Shown: positions 18,495 to 31,524, numbered from the stretch's first letter. The stretch is DNA of 64,000 bases from Vibrio nitrifigilis (GCF_015686695.1 NZ_JADPMR010000004.1:806001-870000); one strand, 5' to 3'. Notes: generated from the sequence alone by a model not told the origin. Numbers and translations are program-made.

Positions 18495-20141
18495 CTATAG
18501 CTTAAATTGTGCAACTAACCGATCCAGCTCACCAGACACCAGATCTAAATTTCCACTCGCTTGATTGAGTTGTGAAGCAAACTCTGCGGTTTGGTTAGTC
18601 AGTTGATTAATATCCTCGACATTACGATTAATATCTTCAACCACCGTAGACTGTTCTTCTGTTGCGGTTGCAACTTGGATATTTTGATCGCTAATGTCAT
18701 GAATATGGGTATTGATTGTGGCTAACGCCTCTGTGGCACTATTCGCAAAATCTACGACTTTCTGACTTTGCTGCTGTCCATTATCCATCGCATTGACCGC
18801 CAATTTAGATTCATTTTGTAACGAATCAATCACTAGCTGAATTTCGGATGTGGATTGAGCCGAACGGCTTGCTAAGGTGCGGACTTCATCGGCAACCACA
18901 GCAAAACCACGTCCCTGCTCACCGGCTCGTGCTGCTTCAATGGCAGCGTTAAGCGCCAGTAAGTTGGTTTGCTCAGAGATACTACGAATGGTCTCGAGAG
19001 TCGTACTAATCACGGCGACTTGTTTCGCTAATGAATCCACCACACTATTTGCTTCGGTCAGTTCATGCGATAAATACCCAATTTGTTCACGCGCTTGGCC
19101 AACCACGTTTTGCCCTTCACCGGAACGTTCCGTTGCTTCTTTTGCCACATCTGCGGCTTGAGCAGCATTATTGGCAATTTCACTGACCGTTGCACCTAAC
19201 TCATTAATAGCGGTTGCCACCTGCAGGGTACGATCGCGTTGTGAAGTGCAGTTACTTTGCGTTTGATGAGAGCGTTTTGCGACATCTTTTGCCATCACAC
19301 CCAGCTCTCTTGACTGCGCCGCGACTTGATCAATAGTACTGTGTAATTTTTCGATGAATTGATTAAAACTGCGTGCTATATCGGCCAACTCATCACGTCC
19401 ATCGAGATCGATTCGGTGATTAAGCGCTAAGTTTTGCGCGGCATCAATAAGGGTGGATTTAATAATATCAACCCGTTGTCGCAGGTGAGTGATAATAACC
19501 CACGCGGTGACGATAGAAATGACTAACCCGATGATAATAAGCGCTATCTCAATCACTTTACCGCTTTGATATTCTTCATAACTTAAACGATTTTGGTGTT
19601 CTGCCTGCTTTAATAAGTCATTGAGCAAGATGTCGGAAGCGTGACGTATTGCGCTATAATGCTTGGCATATTGATCACGATAGATGGCTTTGGCATGGTC
19701 AATGTCACCCCGCTCGAAAGCAGCTAACAGCGGTGTTAAATCATCACTGACCATTGTATTAAATTGTTGGCGAATTTTTTCAGCTTTCTTTTTCAATAAA
19801 GGATCGACCTGCGCTTCAACAACTCTATTCATCGCATCGCTCATTTGCGGTATATCTTCGTTACGCGTCTCTTGCACCCTAGTTAATATACCTTTGGCAT
19901 CTTTTAAGGACGTTTCTTGTAGTAACATCATATCGATTCCCACCCTCATGCGCGGAATTCTAGATGCAGCTTCCGCGACAGCGCGCATAGGGTTGGCGGT
20001 ATTTAAATACAATTCGGATGCGCGATGTTGCATTAAAGACATAGAGTAAAGACTGGTTATTGCAACACACAACGCTGCAATGCAGGGAATAGCCACCGCG
20101 ATGATCAGCCGCGACTGTAGGGTTAATCGATTGATACGCAT
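18495..20141 (-). CDS. Methyl-accepting chemotaxis protein (TarH-type sensor)
   Basis: 548 residues: membrane segment about 12-32, periplasmic four-helix-bundle sensor about 33-190 ([15 protein letters not shown]; later [10 protein letters not shown]), second membrane segment about 192-215, HAMP with [26 protein letters not shown] spacing, and signalling domain with [18 protein letters not shown]. The layout is like the amino-acid receptors of enterics, but the ligand cannot be told. Start has an AAGGACT site. No CheR pentapeptide at the C-terminus. Confidence 0.92.
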   Translation of the reverse strand: MRINRLTLQSRLIIAVAIPCIAALCVAITSLYSMSLMQHRASELYLNTANPMRAVAEAASRIPRMRVGIDMMLLQETSLKDAKGILTRVQETRNEDIPQMSDAMNRVVEAQVDPLLKKKAEKIRQQFNTMVSDDLTPLLAAFERGDIDHAKAIYRDQYAKHYSAIRHASDILLNDLLKQAEHQNRLSYEEYQSGKVIEIALIIIGLVISIVTAWVIITHLRQRVDIIKSTLIDAAQNLALNHRIDLDGRDELADIARSFNQFIEKLHSTIDQVAAQSRELGVMAKDVAKRSHQTQSNCTSQRDRTLQVATAINELGATVSEIANNAAQAADVAKEATERSGEGQNVVGQAREQIGYLSHELTEANSVVDSLAKQVAVISTTLETIRSISEQTNLLALNAAIEAARAGEQGRGFAVVADEVRTLASRSAQSTSEIQLVIDSLQNESKLAVNAMDNGQQQSQKVVDFANSATEALATINTHIHDISDQNIQVATATEEQSTVVEDINRNVEDINQLTNQTAEFASQLNQASGNLDLVSGELDRLVAQFKL

Positions 20142-20362
20142 ATAGAGTCCTTTTGCCCTAGAAAACGATAACTTACGTTTATAAAATTATTATTTTATTG
20201 GGCGACAATTATAAGCATCTACAGACATATCAACAACGAAAGAAAACGTTTCACCTCTCCTAACTTACAAACTTGAATTAACATCACAAAATTCAAGGTT
20301 TTTATCGAACAACAACCCAATAAGTGACTGATTTAAATTCATTAAATTTATAACAATTCTCT

Positions 20363-20629
20363 TTAAACCATATAAGTCACTACCGAAGTCATGACACTTA
20401 TACACACCATAAATCCCATGAAAACACCTTTCGTTGTATCAGATCGTCTAAAATGCACGAAAAAAGGTGCCAAGAGAAAAATACTGGCAAAGACAGGGAG
20501 TACTTGCTCTGGTTCTAACGCAAATATCGCTAATAAACATAGAGCTGAAAGCGCGATCCATTCTGTTTTTAAAGTCAGCTTAATCCCTAAACTGATGACA
20601 AATATGATGGCGATGGCTGTCACTAACAT
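20363..20629 (-). CDS. Small hydrophobic protein, unknown
   Basis: 88 residues with about three hydrophobic stretches (1-16, 27-54 and 68-88), separated by charged loops (LTLKTEW; HFRRSDTTKG). Not recognised. An AGGTG site lies 8 bases before ATG, which supports translation. It stands alone between an MCP and the DUF1289 gene. Confidence 0.6.
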   Translation of the reverse strand: MLVTAIAIIFVISLGIKLTLKTEWIALSALCLLAIFALEPEQVLPVFASIFLLAPFFVHFRRSDTTKGVFMGFMVCISVMTSVVTYMV

Positions 20630-20800
20630 AAAACACCTACATGATACTAATTCTCATTTGCATTAATAATAGTGTTAATCCCGTAATGAAGCAAGGGTAA
20701 AAAGAAAATTTCGCATAGTCCAATACGCTGGTTATACTCTGCGCTAACGTTACTGAGACAATCGGCCACATAGAGCCACAAATTAGAATAAGAGACGATT

Positions 20801-21121
20801 ATGACGAACCCCATCACCACCCCTTGCATTGCTGCTTGTAAAAATACTGGTGGTATATGCTCTGGATGCAAACGCACTATCGAGGAAATTGTAAGCTGGA
20901 AAGAGTTAGATGAGAGAGAAAGAGCTAAGTTGATGAGTGAATTGGCGGGGGAAATCTCTACTCACACCTGCCCTTCTTGTGGAAAACCAGCGCAATGTGA
21001 TATCGCAGCAGGCAAGTCCACCTGCTGGTGTTTTTCAGTAGAAGAACGTGAGCCTATGCTCGGCTTAGAAACAGAATCCTGCTTATGTCGTGATTGTCTG
21101 ACTAAACAGCCAATCGCCTGA
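20801..21121 (+). CDS. DUF1289 plus cysteine-rich CWC-domain protein
   Basis: 106 residues with two metal-binding-looking modules. The N-terminal part (TPCIAACKNTGGICSGCKRT, then EEIVSWKEL and MSELAG) is a DUF1289 domain. The C-terminal part (HTCPSCGKPAQCD, STCWCFSVEE and CLCRDCL) fits the Cys-rich CWC domain. Eleven cysteines in total suggest zinc or a cluster. Function unknown. Starts 170 bases after the opposite-strand small gene and ends in a terminator. Confidence 0.8.
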   Translation: MTNPITTPCIAACKNTGGICSGCKRTIEEIVSWKELDERERAKLMSELAGEISTHTCPSCGKPAQCDIAAGKSTCWCFSVEEREPMLGLETESCLCRDCLTKQPIA

Positions 21122-21126
21122 AGCAA

Positions 21127-21156
21127 AAAGCCGCAAAGTGTTAACTTCGCGGCTTT
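21127..21156 (+). terminator. Terminator after the DUF1289 gene
   Basis: AAAGCCGC pairs with GCGGCTTT; the interior AAGTGTTAACTT extends the stem. It starts six bases after the stop. The T-run is short. Confidence 0.7.
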
Positions 21157-21166
21157 CATAAGTGTT

Positions 21167-21430
21167 ATACCCAAGTAACCTCAAGATGCTGTTTCAGCGA
21201 GAATGTATTCGCTCTTAGGCAAGGCACTGATTTGAAGACATAGTCATTCTACGTAGAAAATCAGTAACACAGCCTAGGAGCGAATAAAACTCGCCCTTCG
21301 GGAGCTCATCAACAAACCTATTTCTGCGCCCAATCACGTTAAAAGGGAATGACCATTCCTGCCGTGATTGAGCTTGACCTAGGCTCGTTGATGAAGCTCT
21401 GAATCCTGCATCTTGAGGTCATTTGGGTAT
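21167..21430 (+). repeat. 264-bp palindromic intergenic element, full copy 1
   Basis: Ends ATACCCAAGTAACCTCAAG and CTTGAGGTCATTTGGGTAT form imperfect terminal inverted repeats of about 23 bases. Inside are GATGCTGTTTCAGCGAGAATG and several nested stems. By my count only seven of 264 bases differ from the copy at 59589-59852. There is no open frame, so it is a non-autonomous, MITE- or ERIC-like element. It ends 12 bases after the HopJ-family stop on the other strand. Confidence 0.85.
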
Positions 21431-21442
21431 ATATCGAATCCG

Positions 21443-21790
21443 TTATTTTTTTGGACTTAACGCTTCACCTGCAAACGTCACACCTTCCCAACCGTTGGCA
21501 ATAAACTGACGAATATTTTGATGGTTATCGGCGGTCGGTTGCGCAAGCACCTCATCACGATAAATTTCACCAAAGCAAGCAATCGTCTGTTCTGGAGTTA
21601 ATCCATGCAATTTGGCAAAGGCAAAAATTTTGCACGACCCTTGGTTTTGTCCCTCGGCATTTTCAACATTGCCATTCGTAAAAGCGACTGGAGTAAACTC
21701 ATAAGCAGATTCGATAGAAGCGATGACCTCTTTAAATTGAATCTTATCCGCTGAAGTGGTGATTTGCTCGAGCAATGTTTTGATATCCAT
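21443..21790 (-). CDS. HopJ type III effector-family protein
   Basis: 115 residues resembling the HopJ family (LLEQITTSADKIQFKEVIASIE, AYEFTPVAFTNG, GSCKIFAFAKLHGLTPEQT and FGEIYRDEVL). The name comes from Pseudomonas syringae, but homologues are widespread in free-living marine bacteria with no type III system nearby, so an effector role is not implied here. Function unknown. Good AAGGAAT site. It is bracketed by copies of the palindromic element on both sides. Confidence 0.85.
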   Translation of the reverse strand: MDIKTLLEQITTSADKIQFKEVIASIESAYEFTPVAFTNGNVENAEGQNQGSCKIFAFAKLHGLTPEQTIACFGEIYRDEVLAQPTADNHQNIRQFIANGWEGVTFAGEALSPKK

Positions 21791-22164
21791 AAATTCCTTA
21801 TTGAGTTAACTCTTCTGTATTGACCCAAATAACATGGCAAGGGGATCATTATTCCTGCCGTGATTGAGCTTAACCTAAGCTCGTTGATGAAGCTCTGCAT
21901 CTTGAGGTCATTTGGGTATAAATGGCTTAGAGCGCCTATCTTGCCTAAAAAATCCCATAACTGAAACAGTTAACCGAAAAAAGTCCACCCATAATTGATT
22001 ACTTAAGATTATTTCCTTGTGCAACTTGGTTCTTTTTTAACCTTGTCTACAATTAAGCTTAGACAGTGTTAGCGTAATGCAAACATTAAGGACTAAAACG
22101 ATAACGCAGGGCCGCGTTCTCTTTGCTGAACTTACAGCCTCTGCGATAAATGTCAGGTATCAGG
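21791..22164. other. Intergenic, 374 bases
   Basis: Holds the deletion derivative of the palindromic element and the divergent promoters of the HopJ-family gene and the next MCP. I see no gene in it. Confidence 0.5.
21822..21919 (+). repeat. Palindromic element, deletion derivative
   Basis: About 98 bases: the left end is reduced to ACCCAAATAAC, then the sequence continues with the right part of the 264-bp element (CCTGCCGTGATTGAGCTT onward) to TTGGGTAT. Same orientation as the full copy at 21167. Lies 30 bases upstream of the HopJ-family start. Confidence 0.8.
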
Positions 22165-24159
22165 ATGAAAAAATTCTTTAGGCAATTTCCCCTTTACCAA
22201 CTGGTCACTATCTTAGCAGGCTTACCTATTTTGATTAGTATCGCACTTTCTGTCTCTGAGATACGTCAGTTTGACCGAACAGCTGAGCATACAAAGTACG
22301 ACAACGAAGCAGTTAACCTAATGATTGTGTACGATAACTTAGCACACAACCTTGCGGTCGAGCGTGGCCTTACCGCAGGTATGTTAGGTTCCAAAGGTAA
22401 GCAGGAACAAGTCGATGCACTGGCAGATCAACGAAAAAAAGTCGATCAAGCAGTTCAAACTCTTAATCAATTTAATGTGGCCTTCATTTCCCCCAAGTTC
22501 GCCCACAACTTGCAACAAGACGTGTCGGCTGAGCTCGGTAAATTGGTCGAGGTACGTAATCAAGTCAATTCACTGTCGCCAACGATCTCGCCTTTTGCCT
22601 ATTACTCTAATTTGAACCGCCTTGCGATTAATAATGCGAGTATTTTGCTCAGCAAAATTGAAAGTGTCGACGTCGCGACCTTAGGTAAGTCTTTATTATC
22701 CATCATGGAAATTAAAGAGCGGGCAGGACAAGTGCGTGGGGCTCTAAATGGCGCATTTGCCCGCAAATCTTCGAATATAGAGCAATATGTTGCCGTCATG
22801 GATTACATCAAATCGGCTGATTACGCAACTCGGCAGGCGATGTTAACTATGCCCCCATCGGCCTTGGCTCAATTCGAGCAAGTCATTCAAAGCAACACGT
22901 GGAAGCAAGTTTCCGACATCCAAAATCAATATCTTACCCAAAAAAATACACTCGATGCATTACAAGGCCCTGCCGCAACGGAATGGTTTGCTTTAGCGAC
23001 GGAACGTATTAAACAAATAAACCAAGTGCGTAATACCCTGCAAAAAGATATGCAATCTTTAACGCAAGATAAAATCAATACCGCAACGCATTATGAGATG
23101 CTTCTAATTGTGGCAAGTATCCTTGGTGGGCTGGTATTAATAATTGTATTGTTCATTGTTATTAGCGATTTAAAACAGCGGATTGGGTTACTCAATAGTG
23201 AACTGGCCAATATGGCACAACATCGCAATCTCACTCATAGCTTTCAAAGTGATGGCAAAGATGAAACAGCGCAGGTTTCTAATAGTATCAACACCCTGAT
23301 TTTGAGCGTCCGCGATCTGTTGAAAAACGTCATAAGTACTAATAACCACAGTAGCGATCGATTGAAACAGATCGTTCAAAGCGCCAAAGATCTCGGTAAT
23401 AGTAGTGTTAATACAACCGCCAAATGTACCAATATCGCTGCTGCAATGACCGAATTATCTCAATCCAGTACTGAAATCGCTCACTCTTCTGAACGCGCAT
23501 TAGAAGAAACTCAAGAAATGAACGATAAAATCAGTGCCTGCCAGACTCAAAGTGTCTCCTCATTTAAAGCTGTTGAAGCGTTAGTCGAGCAAATAGAACA
23601 GACTCAGGCCTGTATGCAAGAGCTCGAAAAAGATGCAGATAGCGTAGGTAAAATTGTCGAAACCATCAATGGTATTTCAGAACAAACCAATTTGCTGGCG
23701 CTGAATGCCGCTATCGAAGCCGCCCGAGCGGGTGAACATGGCCGTGGATTTGCCGTCGTTTCTACCGAGGTTCGTGATCTGGCTCAACGCAGTAAAGAAG
23801 CGACCGAACACATTAGTGAATTGCTGGGCAATATGACCAACAACACGGAAATGGCCGTTGAAAATATGGCCAAAAGTCGAGCTGCCACCGACGATACGTT
23901 CAACTCAGTCAACACTGTAAAAGGCAGTATTGATGAACTCGAATCGGTGATTGATTCTGTGAATTCACATATCAACAGCATCGCTAACGCCACCATAGAG
24001 CAATCGAAAGCAAGTGAAGAAGTTAACCGCGACATTGATACTCTATCTGGTATCGCCGAGCACACCGGAAATCTTGCGCAAGATATGAATAACATCGTGA
24101 CCAACTACTCTTCGGAAGTAAAACAAGTGAAAGAACAGCTGAATCAGTTTGATGTGTAA
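22165..24159 (+). CDS. Methyl-accepting chemotaxis protein with nitrate/nitrite-sensing (NIT) domain
   Basis: About 664 residues. After a membrane segment (residues ~6-28) comes a helical periplasmic domain with [16 protein letters not shown], the ERG-(L)-(S/T)-AG signature of the NIT domain family, whose founder NasR binds nitrate and nitrite. A second membrane segment lies near 320-340, then HAMP-like sequence and the signalling tip [20 protein letters not shown] 22165 is preferred because it puts basic residues (MKKFFRQF) before the membrane segment; ATG 22150, five codons upstream, is an alternative. Nitrate as ligand is inference from the domain. Confidence 0.9.
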   Translation: MKKFFRQFPLYQLVTILAGLPILISIALSVSEIRQFDRTAEHTKYDNEAVNLMIVYDNLAHNLAVERGLTAGMLGSKGKQEQVDALADQRKKVDQAVQTLNQFNVAFISPKFAHNLQQDVSAELGKLVEVRNQVNSLSPTISPFAYYSNLNRLAINNASILLSKIESVDVATLGKSLLSIMEIKERAGQVRGALNGAFARKSSNIEQYVAVMDYIKSADYATRQAMLTMPPSALAQFEQVIQSNTWKQVSDIQNQYLTQKNTLDALQGPAATEWFALATERIKQINQVRNTLQKDMQSLTQDKINTATHYEMLLIVASILGGLVLIIVLFIVISDLKQRIGLLNSELANMAQHRNLTHSFQSDGKDETAQVSNSINTLILSVRDLLKNVISTNNHSSDRLKQIVQSAKDLGNSSVNTTAKCTNIAAAMTELSQSSTEIAHSSERALEETQEMNDKISACQTQSVSSFKAVEALVEQIEQTQACMQELEKDADSVGKIVETINGISEQTNLLALNAAIEAARAGEHGRGFAVVSTEVRDLAQRSKEATEHISELLGNMTNNTEMAVENMAKSRAATDDTFNSVNTVKGSIDELESVIDSVNSHINSIANATIEQSKASEEVNRDIDTLSGIAEHTGNLAQDMNNIVTNYSSEVKQVKEQLNQFDV

Positions 24160-24184
24160 TGGCCTGACATAAGGTTTAAAACAA

Positions 24185-24208
24185 CAAGGCACGCCATGGC
24201 GTGCCTTG
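24185..24208. terminator. Perfect palindrome, bidirectional terminator
   Basis: A 24-base perfect palindrome (CAAGGCACGCCA and its complement) between the converging MCP and atpC genes. It is followed by ATTTTAC on the plus strand and TTGTTTTAAA on the minus strand. Confidence 0.8.
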
Positions 24209-24238
24209 ATTTTACATGCAAAAGTAAAACTAACGATC

Positions 24239-24685
24239 TTAACGTTTCTTGCGTGTCCGACTCGCCAATTCTACAGCGCGTAGCTGTGCTAATGCTTTGG
24301 TCAGTTCAACTTGCGCTTGAGAGAAGCTCATGTCACCACCAGACTGACGAATATTCTCTTCCGCAGTCTTACGGGCAGCTTCAGCACGTGCTTTATCAAT
24401 TTCAGTACCGTGAAGCGCGGTATCTGCAAGCACAGTGACGCTGTCTGGCTGAACTTCGACCAAACCACCTGAGATGTACAAAATCTCTTCTGGTTGATCC
24501 AACTTACCAGCAATACGCGCCACGCCAGGCTTAATTTTACTGATCAGTGGTGAGTGTCCAGGACGAATCCCTAACTCACCATCAGCACCAGCAATAGCTA
24601 ACGCATGCGCCGGACCGGTATACAAAGTGCGTTCCGCGCTAACCACGCTCAATTGAAACGTATTTTGCGTTACACCTATAGCCAT
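24239..24685 (-). CDS. atpC: F1 ATP synthase epsilon subunit
   Basis: 148 residues (E. coli 139). N-terminal beta-sandwich with FQLSVVSAERTLYTGPA, GELGIRPGHSPLISKIKPG and the C-terminal two-helix region with ALAQLRAVELASRTRKKR. Epsilon sits on the central stalk and inhibits ATP hydrolysis. Last gene of the atpIBEFHAGDC operon, 14 bases after atpD, with a GGAGGC site. Confidence 0.96.
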   Translation of the reverse strand: MAIGVTQNTFQLSVVSAERTLYTGPAHALAIAGADGELGIRPGHSPLISKIKPGVARIAGKLDQPEEILYISGGLVEVQPDSVTVLADTALHGTEIDKARAEAARKTAEENIRQSGGDMSFSQAQVELTKALAQLRAVELASRTRKKR

Positions 24686-24699
24686 AATGCCTCCGATAA

Positions 24700-26109
<1,410 letters not shown>

Positions 26110-26970
26110 CTAAACCGCTGCTGCACCGGAAATAATTTCCGTCAACTCATTGGTGATCGCTGCCTGACGGGCTTTGTTAAATGCCAGTTCAAGGTCATCA
26201 ATCAACTGACTTGCGTTGTCAGTCGCTGATTGCATTGCCATCATCCGCGCGGCTTGTTCACAAGCGATACTCTCAACCACACCCTGATAAACCAGTGATT
26301 CGACGTAACGGTGAATCAGATGGTTGAGTATGTCTTGAGGAGACTGTTCGTAGATGTAGTCCCAACGAGTTTCTTTATTGCGTTCAGTGTCTTCTTTAGG
26401 GAAAGGCAACATTTGCAGTACGCGTGGTTTTTGCACCATGGTATTGACAAATTGGTTGAACACTAAGTACAGACGATCAATCTTACCTTCGGAATAATGC
26501 TCAAGCATGGCGTTGACCGTACCGAGCAAATCTTCGAGTTTTGGCTTATCACCAAGACCGGATGTCTGTGCAATCACATTCCCTATTGAACGGAAAAAGC
26601 TAATGGCTTTTGAACCGATCAACGTGGTATCCACCTCAACGCCTTTTTCCTGCCACTGTTTCATATCAGTGAGCACACTCTTAAAGAGGTTGGCGTTAAG
26701 ACCACCACATAAACCACGATCAGAAGAGATAATTACGTAAGCAACACGCTTAACTTCTCTCTCTTGCAGGAATGGATGAGTATATTCCAAGGTCCCGCTT
26801 GATACGTGGTTGATTACCTTACGCATATTTTTCGCGTAAGGGCGCGATGCTTCCATGTTTTCCTGCACTTTACGCATTTTACTGGCAGCAACCATTTGCA
26901 TCGCACTGGTGATTTTTTGGGTACTCTGAACACTAGCAATCTTGGTGCGAATCTCTTTAGAATTTGCCAT
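26110..26970 (-). CDS. atpG: F1 ATP synthase gamma subunit
   Basis: 286 residues (E. coli 287). N-terminal helix [19 protein letters not shown] and C-terminal helix [32 protein letters not shown] region (shortened: [14 protein letters not shown]) form the rotating coiled coil. [12 protein letters not shown] is the family signature. A GGAGGC site precedes ATG. Confidence 0.96.
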   Translation of the reverse strand: MANSKEIRTKIASVQSTQKITSAMQMVAASKMRKVQENMEASRPYAKNMRKVINHVSSGTLEYTHPFLQEREVKRVAYVIISSDRGLCGGLNANLFKSVLTDMKQWQEKGVEVDTTLIGSKAISFFRSIGNVIAQTSGLGDKPKLEDLLGTVNAMLEHYSEGKIDRLYLVFNQFVNTMVQKPRVLQMLPFPKEDTERNKETRWDYIYEQSPQDILNHLIHRYVESLVYQGVVESIACEQAARMMAMQSATDNASQLIDDLELAFNKARQAAITNELTEIISGAAAV

Positions 26971-27000
26971 AAAGGCCTCCTAGTTAATTACGCTTTACCG

Positions 27001-28536
27001 TTATTGCAGTGCAGTGAACGATTCCAATAAGCTAAACAGTTGTTTTTCTTCTTCATCGCCATAAGCGCCAGTCTCATTTAAATGAGCCATTAATTCCGCT
27101 TGATTTTGATGAGCGTAAGAAAGTAACTCTTCTTCAAATTGACCAAGATTGCCTAGCTCAATACTGTCTAAGAAACCTTTTTCCGCTGAGAAGATAACCA
27201 CTGCTTGATCAGCCACAGTCATTGGTGAGTACTGTTTCTGTTTCATCAGTTCAGTCACTTTTTCACCATGGTCTAGCTGACGACGAGTCGCTTCGTCCAA
27301 ATCAGATGAGAACTGTGCGAACGCTGCCAATTCACGATATTGCGCCAATGCAGTACGGATACCACCTGACAATTTTTTCATGATCTTGGTTTGTGCTGCA
27401 CCACCTACACGAGACACTGAGATACCTGGGTCAACCGCTGGACGTAGACCAGAGTTGAACAACTCAGTTTGTAGGAAGATCTGACCATCAGTAATCGAAA
27501 TTACGTTAGTTGGTACGAACGCTGATACGTCACCCGCTTGAGTTTCGATGATTGGCAACGCCGTTAATGAACCCGTTTTGCCTTTCACTTCACCGTTAGT
27601 TACGCGTTCTACGTATCCTTCATTCACTCGCGCAGCACGTTCTAGTAAACGAGAGTGGAGGTAGAATACGTCACCAGGGAATGCTTCACGACCTGGTGGG
27701 CGTTTTAGTAGCAAGGAAATTTGACGATAAGCCACGGCTTGTTTTGACAAGTCATCGTATACGATTAACGCGTCTTCACCACGGTCACGGAAGTATTCAC
27801 CCATGGTACAACCAGAATATGGCGCTAGGTATTGCAGCGCAGCTGCTTCAGACGCAGAGGCAACCACAACGATAGTGTTGTCTAGCGCGCCATGCTCTTC
27901 CAGTTTACGTACCACGTTAGCGATGGTTGATGCTTTTTGACCAATCGCCACATAGATACTTTTAACACCCAATGATTTTTGGTTAATGATCGCATCGATC
28001 GCCATGGCTGTTTTACCAGTTTGACGGTCACCGATAATCAATTCACGTTGCCCACGACCGATAGGAATCATCGCGTCAACGGCTTTATAACCCGTTTGAA
28101 TTGGTTGGTCTACCGATTGACGGTCGATAACCCCAGGCGCAATCACTTCAACAGGTTTGTGCAGTTTTGCTTTAATGGGACCTTTACCATCGATTGGTTG
28201 ACCTAATGTGTTGACCACACGGCCAAGCAATTCATTACCCACTGGTACTTCTAAGATACGACCAGTACCCTTCACTTTCACCCCTTCGCAAAGGTCAGCA
28301 TAAGGGCCCATAACAACGGCACCAACAGAGTGGCGTTCTAAGTTTAGCGCCAGTGCAAAGCGGTTGTCAGGGAGTTCGATCATTTCACCTTGCATCACGT
28401 CTGATAGACCGTGAATAGTGATGATACCGTCACTTACAGAAACGATTGTACCTTCGTTTTTTGCTTCAGTAGCAAGATCGAAGTTAACGATACGCTCTCT
28501 GATTAATTCACTAATTTCATTTGAATTTAATTGCAT
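27001..28536 (-). CDS. atpA: F1 ATP synthase alpha subunit
   Basis: 511 residues (E. coli 513), non-catalytic nucleotide-binding subunit. P-loop GDRQTGKT, arginine-finger region [13 protein letters not shown], and N-terminal [12 protein letters not shown] that contacts delta. Intact. Located 12 bases after atpH. Confidence 0.97.
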   Translation of the reverse strand: MQLNSNEISELIRERIVNFDLATEAKNEGTIVSVSDGIITIHGLSDVMQGEMIELPDNRFALALNLERHSVGAVVMGPYADLCEGVKVKGTGRILEVPVGNELLGRVVNTLGQPIDGKGPIKAKLHKPVEVIAPGVIDRQSVDQPIQTGYKAVDAMIPIGRGQRELIIGDRQTGKTAMAIDAIINQKSLGVKSIYVAIGQKASTIANVVRKLEEHGALDNTIVVVASASEAAALQYLAPYSGCTMGEYFRDRGEDALIVYDDLSKQAVAYRQISLLLKRPPGREAFPGDVFYLHSRLLERAARVNEGYVERVTNGEVKGKTGSLTALPIIETQAGDVSAFVPTNVISITDGQIFLQTELFNSGLRPAVDPGISVSRVGGAAQTKIMKKLSGGIRTALAQYRELAAFAQFSSDLDEATRRQLDHGEKVTELMKQKQYSPMTVADQAVVIFSAEKGFLDSIELGNLGQFEEELLSYAHQNQAELMAHLNETGAYGDEEEKQLFSLLESFTALQ

Positions 28537-28548
28537 TTCTTTACCCCA

Positions 28549-29091
28549 TTACGCATGTAGGTTGGTCGAGAGGCGGCCGATGTTAGAGATGACGCTGCCA
28601 TCAAAGACCATTTGATCGGCTTTAATCACCACACCACCTACTAGGGATGGATCAATTTGTTGTTCCAGCACGACGGTTTTTCCGAATTTATTGCTTAATG
28701 CTTCGGTAATCTGCGCCAATTGATCTTCACCAAGTAACTCAGACACGCATACTGTGACATTCATTGTTTTCTCAAACTCCGCTTGTAATGCACGGAATTG
28801 GTCAATCACTTCGGTCAACGCGGATAAACGTCTGTTCTCAGCCATGATTTTGAGAAAGTTTTGGAAGTATTCGTTAAACCATTCTCCCCCTGCGTGTAAC
28901 AGCAGTTGAAGTACTTGATCTTCTGAACCTTCTCCATCCAACTCGGCGATCAATTGGGCAACGGTAGGTTGTTCTAATACCATCCCAACGACCTCAAGCA
29001 TCTGCTGCCAATCAGCTAACGCATCATTGTCTTTTGCGTAGTCAAAGGCAGCTTTTGCATATGGTTGAGCAATTTCTGTCACTTCAGACAT
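28549..29091 (-). CDS. atpH: F1 ATP synthase delta subunit
   Basis: 180 residues (E. coli 177). Peripheral-stalk link between alpha and b. IAQPYAKAAFDYAKD at the N-terminus and DPSLVGGVVIKADQMVFDGS near the C-terminus are family signatures. Nine bases follow atpF. Confidence 0.95.
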   Translation of the reverse strand: MSEVTEIAQPYAKAAFDYAKDNDALADWQQMLEVVGMVLEQPTVAQLIAELDGEGSEDQVLQLLLHAGGEWFNEYFQNFLKIMAENRRLSALTEVIDQFRALQAEFEKTMNVTVCVSELLGEDQLAQITEALSNKFGKTVVLEQQIDPSLVGGVVIKADQMVFDGSVISNIGRLSTNLHA

Positions 29092-29100
29092 GCTCCCCCC

Positions 29101-29571
29101 CTACAGCTCTTTGATGAAGCGATTAACAAGGTCACGATTCGCTTCGCTATCGAGATTACGGCTAATTAATTTACTCGCACTTTCGATTACCATGTCAGCC
29201 ATTTCCGCTTGCAGTTCTTGGCGTAGGCGATTACGTTCTGTTTCAATTTCCGCCTGCCCTTCTGCAATAATGCGGGCTTTTTCTTTATTGGCCAGCTCGA
29301 CTGCTTCTTCAATCATTTTCTCTTGGCGTTGTTTGCCTTGATCAACGAGAGTTTTAGCTTTATCACGAGCTTCAGCAACCAAAGTAGCGCCGTTAGCTTT
29401 TGCCAGCTCCAGCTCTTTCGCTGCATCGTCTGCATGTTCCAGACCTTTAGCGATTTCTGCGCGGCGTTCATCCAACAGTTTGACGAGTGGTGGCCATACG
29501 TATTTCATGCAGAGCCATGCGAAAATCACAAAGGAAATCACTTGGCCAAGCATTGTTGCATTAATGTTCAT
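29101..29571 (-). CDS. atpF: F0 ATP synthase b subunit
   Basis: 156 residues, same length as E. coli. One N-terminal membrane helix (MLGQVISFVIFAWLCMKYVWPPL), then a long charged coiled coil (about 30-140) forming the peripheral stalk homodimer. Confidence 0.95.
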   Translation of the reverse strand: MNINATMLGQVISFVIFAWLCMKYVWPPLVKLLDERRAEIAKGLEHADDAAKELELAKANGATLVAEARDKAKTLVDQGKQRQEKMIEEAVELANKEKARIIAEGQAEIETERNRLRQELQAEMADMVIESASKLISRNLDSEANRDLVNRFIKEL

Positions 29572-29615
29572 AGCACCCTCACATCTATAACGTTATTAGT
29601 TTCGGTTAGTTTGAA

Positions 29616-29852
29616 TTACGCTACAGCGAAGATGATGTACAAACCGATACCAACACCGATCATAGGAACCGCGTCCACAAGACCCATCATGATAAAGAAT
29701 TGGGTACGAAGCATTGGGGTCAAATCAGGTTGACGCGCGACACCCTCAAGATATTTACCCGCTAGGTTACCGATACCAGATGCAGCCCCTGCTGCACCTA
29801 GACCAATCAGTAGTGCACCGGCTACATATAGAACTGCGCTAACGATATCCAT
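29616..29852 (-). CDS. atpE: F0 ATP synthase c subunit
   Basis: 78 residues, two membrane helices with the RQPDL loop. The ion-carrying carboxylate is an Asp in [13 protein letters not shown], as in E. coli Asp61. The Gln/Glu-Ser/Thr pattern of sodium-binding c rings is absent, so proton coupling is expected. The helix-1 glycine motif is [16 protein letters not shown]. Confidence 0.96.
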   Translation of the reverse strand: MDIVSAVLYVAGALLIGLGAAGAASGIGNLAGKYLEGVARQPDLTPMLRTQFFIMMGLVDAVPMIGVGIGLYIIFAVA

Positions 29853-29904
29853 AACAACTCCTAGAATTGAATCAAAGATTTAATAAGTTAAATTGAACTA
29901 AAAA

Positions 29905-30675
<771 letters not shown>

Positions 30676-31074
30676 CTATGCCTTCCCTTCATCTTGACCA
30701 GCCATCAGTGGTGTAACGAAATGCCCAAGCATCGCGACACTGAATGCGATCAAAACGACTACATTGTGAAGAGACAACAACTTAAAAGTTAAGACAAACA
30801 ATAAAACTGTATATATCAACTTTGTCCGACGACTTAATTTCATTAAGTCTCGAAGGCTCTTCGTAGGTTGAGACCTCGATTTAATAGACGCTAACCCCAT
30901 CCCTAAATAGGAAGGGAGAATTGCGATAATAACTCCAATACACGCAGACTCAGCACTCAATTTACCTTGAGAGAAAAACACACCAATGATGAATAATATT
31001 CCCAAAGTTAACTGCGCACAGAGTATTCTTCGTCCAGCTAACATGATGGCTTTGCTGGTACTATTAGCAACCAT
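30676..31074 (-). CDS. atpI: ATP synthase subunit I
   Basis: 132 residues, about four hydrophobic segments (19-38, 43-62, 86-104 and 106-124). AtpI is a small assembly or c-ring-related membrane protein. First gene of the operon; the rest of atp follows without a break. AtpI diverges fast, so the call rests on position and topology. Confidence 0.9.
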   Translation of the reverse strand: MVANSTSKAIMLAGRRILCAQLTLGILFIIGVFFSQGKLSAESACIGVIIAILPSYLGMGLASIKSRSQPTKSLRDLMKLSRRTKLIYTVLLFVLTFKLLSLHNVVVLIAFSVAMLGHFVTPLMAGQDEGKA

Positions 31075-31491
31075 AAATCACCCATTAAGAACAACTTGAC
31101 ACGTTTTGATAAGTAAAATTCACAAAACTCATCAAATTACTTAATTACATTTCACCCTGATAAATTAAACAAACCAAAATAATAAAAATCTGATAAATAA
31201 AATTCACAGAATAAATAATCTTAAGAGAATCATCCATAATTCTCCTGACGAAAAAAATATACACCGATAATTTCTTAGAACTAAAGTCCAAAAACCTGAA
31301 AATTATCATTTCATTTTTGAAAGGAAAATCCAATTGTTTTTTTCAAATTTTAGGAATATCGTAAAAAGCAAGTTTGTAACAGCATTGCAGACCAGACTCA
31401 GTAATATGGCTATCTCATATTGGCAAGAGTTGTACGCTACTCAGCAATAGCGTAACCAATAAAAGCAAATTATATTTATTACCAGAATATT

Positions 31492-31524
31492 CACTCTAAG
31501 CGTTTTGCTTAGAGTGTTTTTTTT
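31492..31524 (+). terminator. Orphan rho-independent terminator
   Basis: CACTCTAAG / CTTAGAGTG, 9-bp stem with a 7-base loop, followed by eight T on the plus strand. No plus-strand protein gene lies upstream for several kilobases, so it may end a small RNA. Confidence 0.8.

Noticed and set aside
20647..20877. Minus-strand frame of 76 codons opposite the DUF1289 gene
   Set aside because: It overlaps the DUF1289 coding region, has no ribosome binding site, and shows no family pattern.
21443..21790. HopJ gene as evidence for a type III secretion system
   Set aside because: No secretion or chaperone genes nearby, and the family is common in free-living bacteria.
31145..31333. 62-codon frame upstream of atpI
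   Set aside because: AT-rich DNA, no Shine-Dalgarno site, aromatic-rich sequence typical of chance translation.
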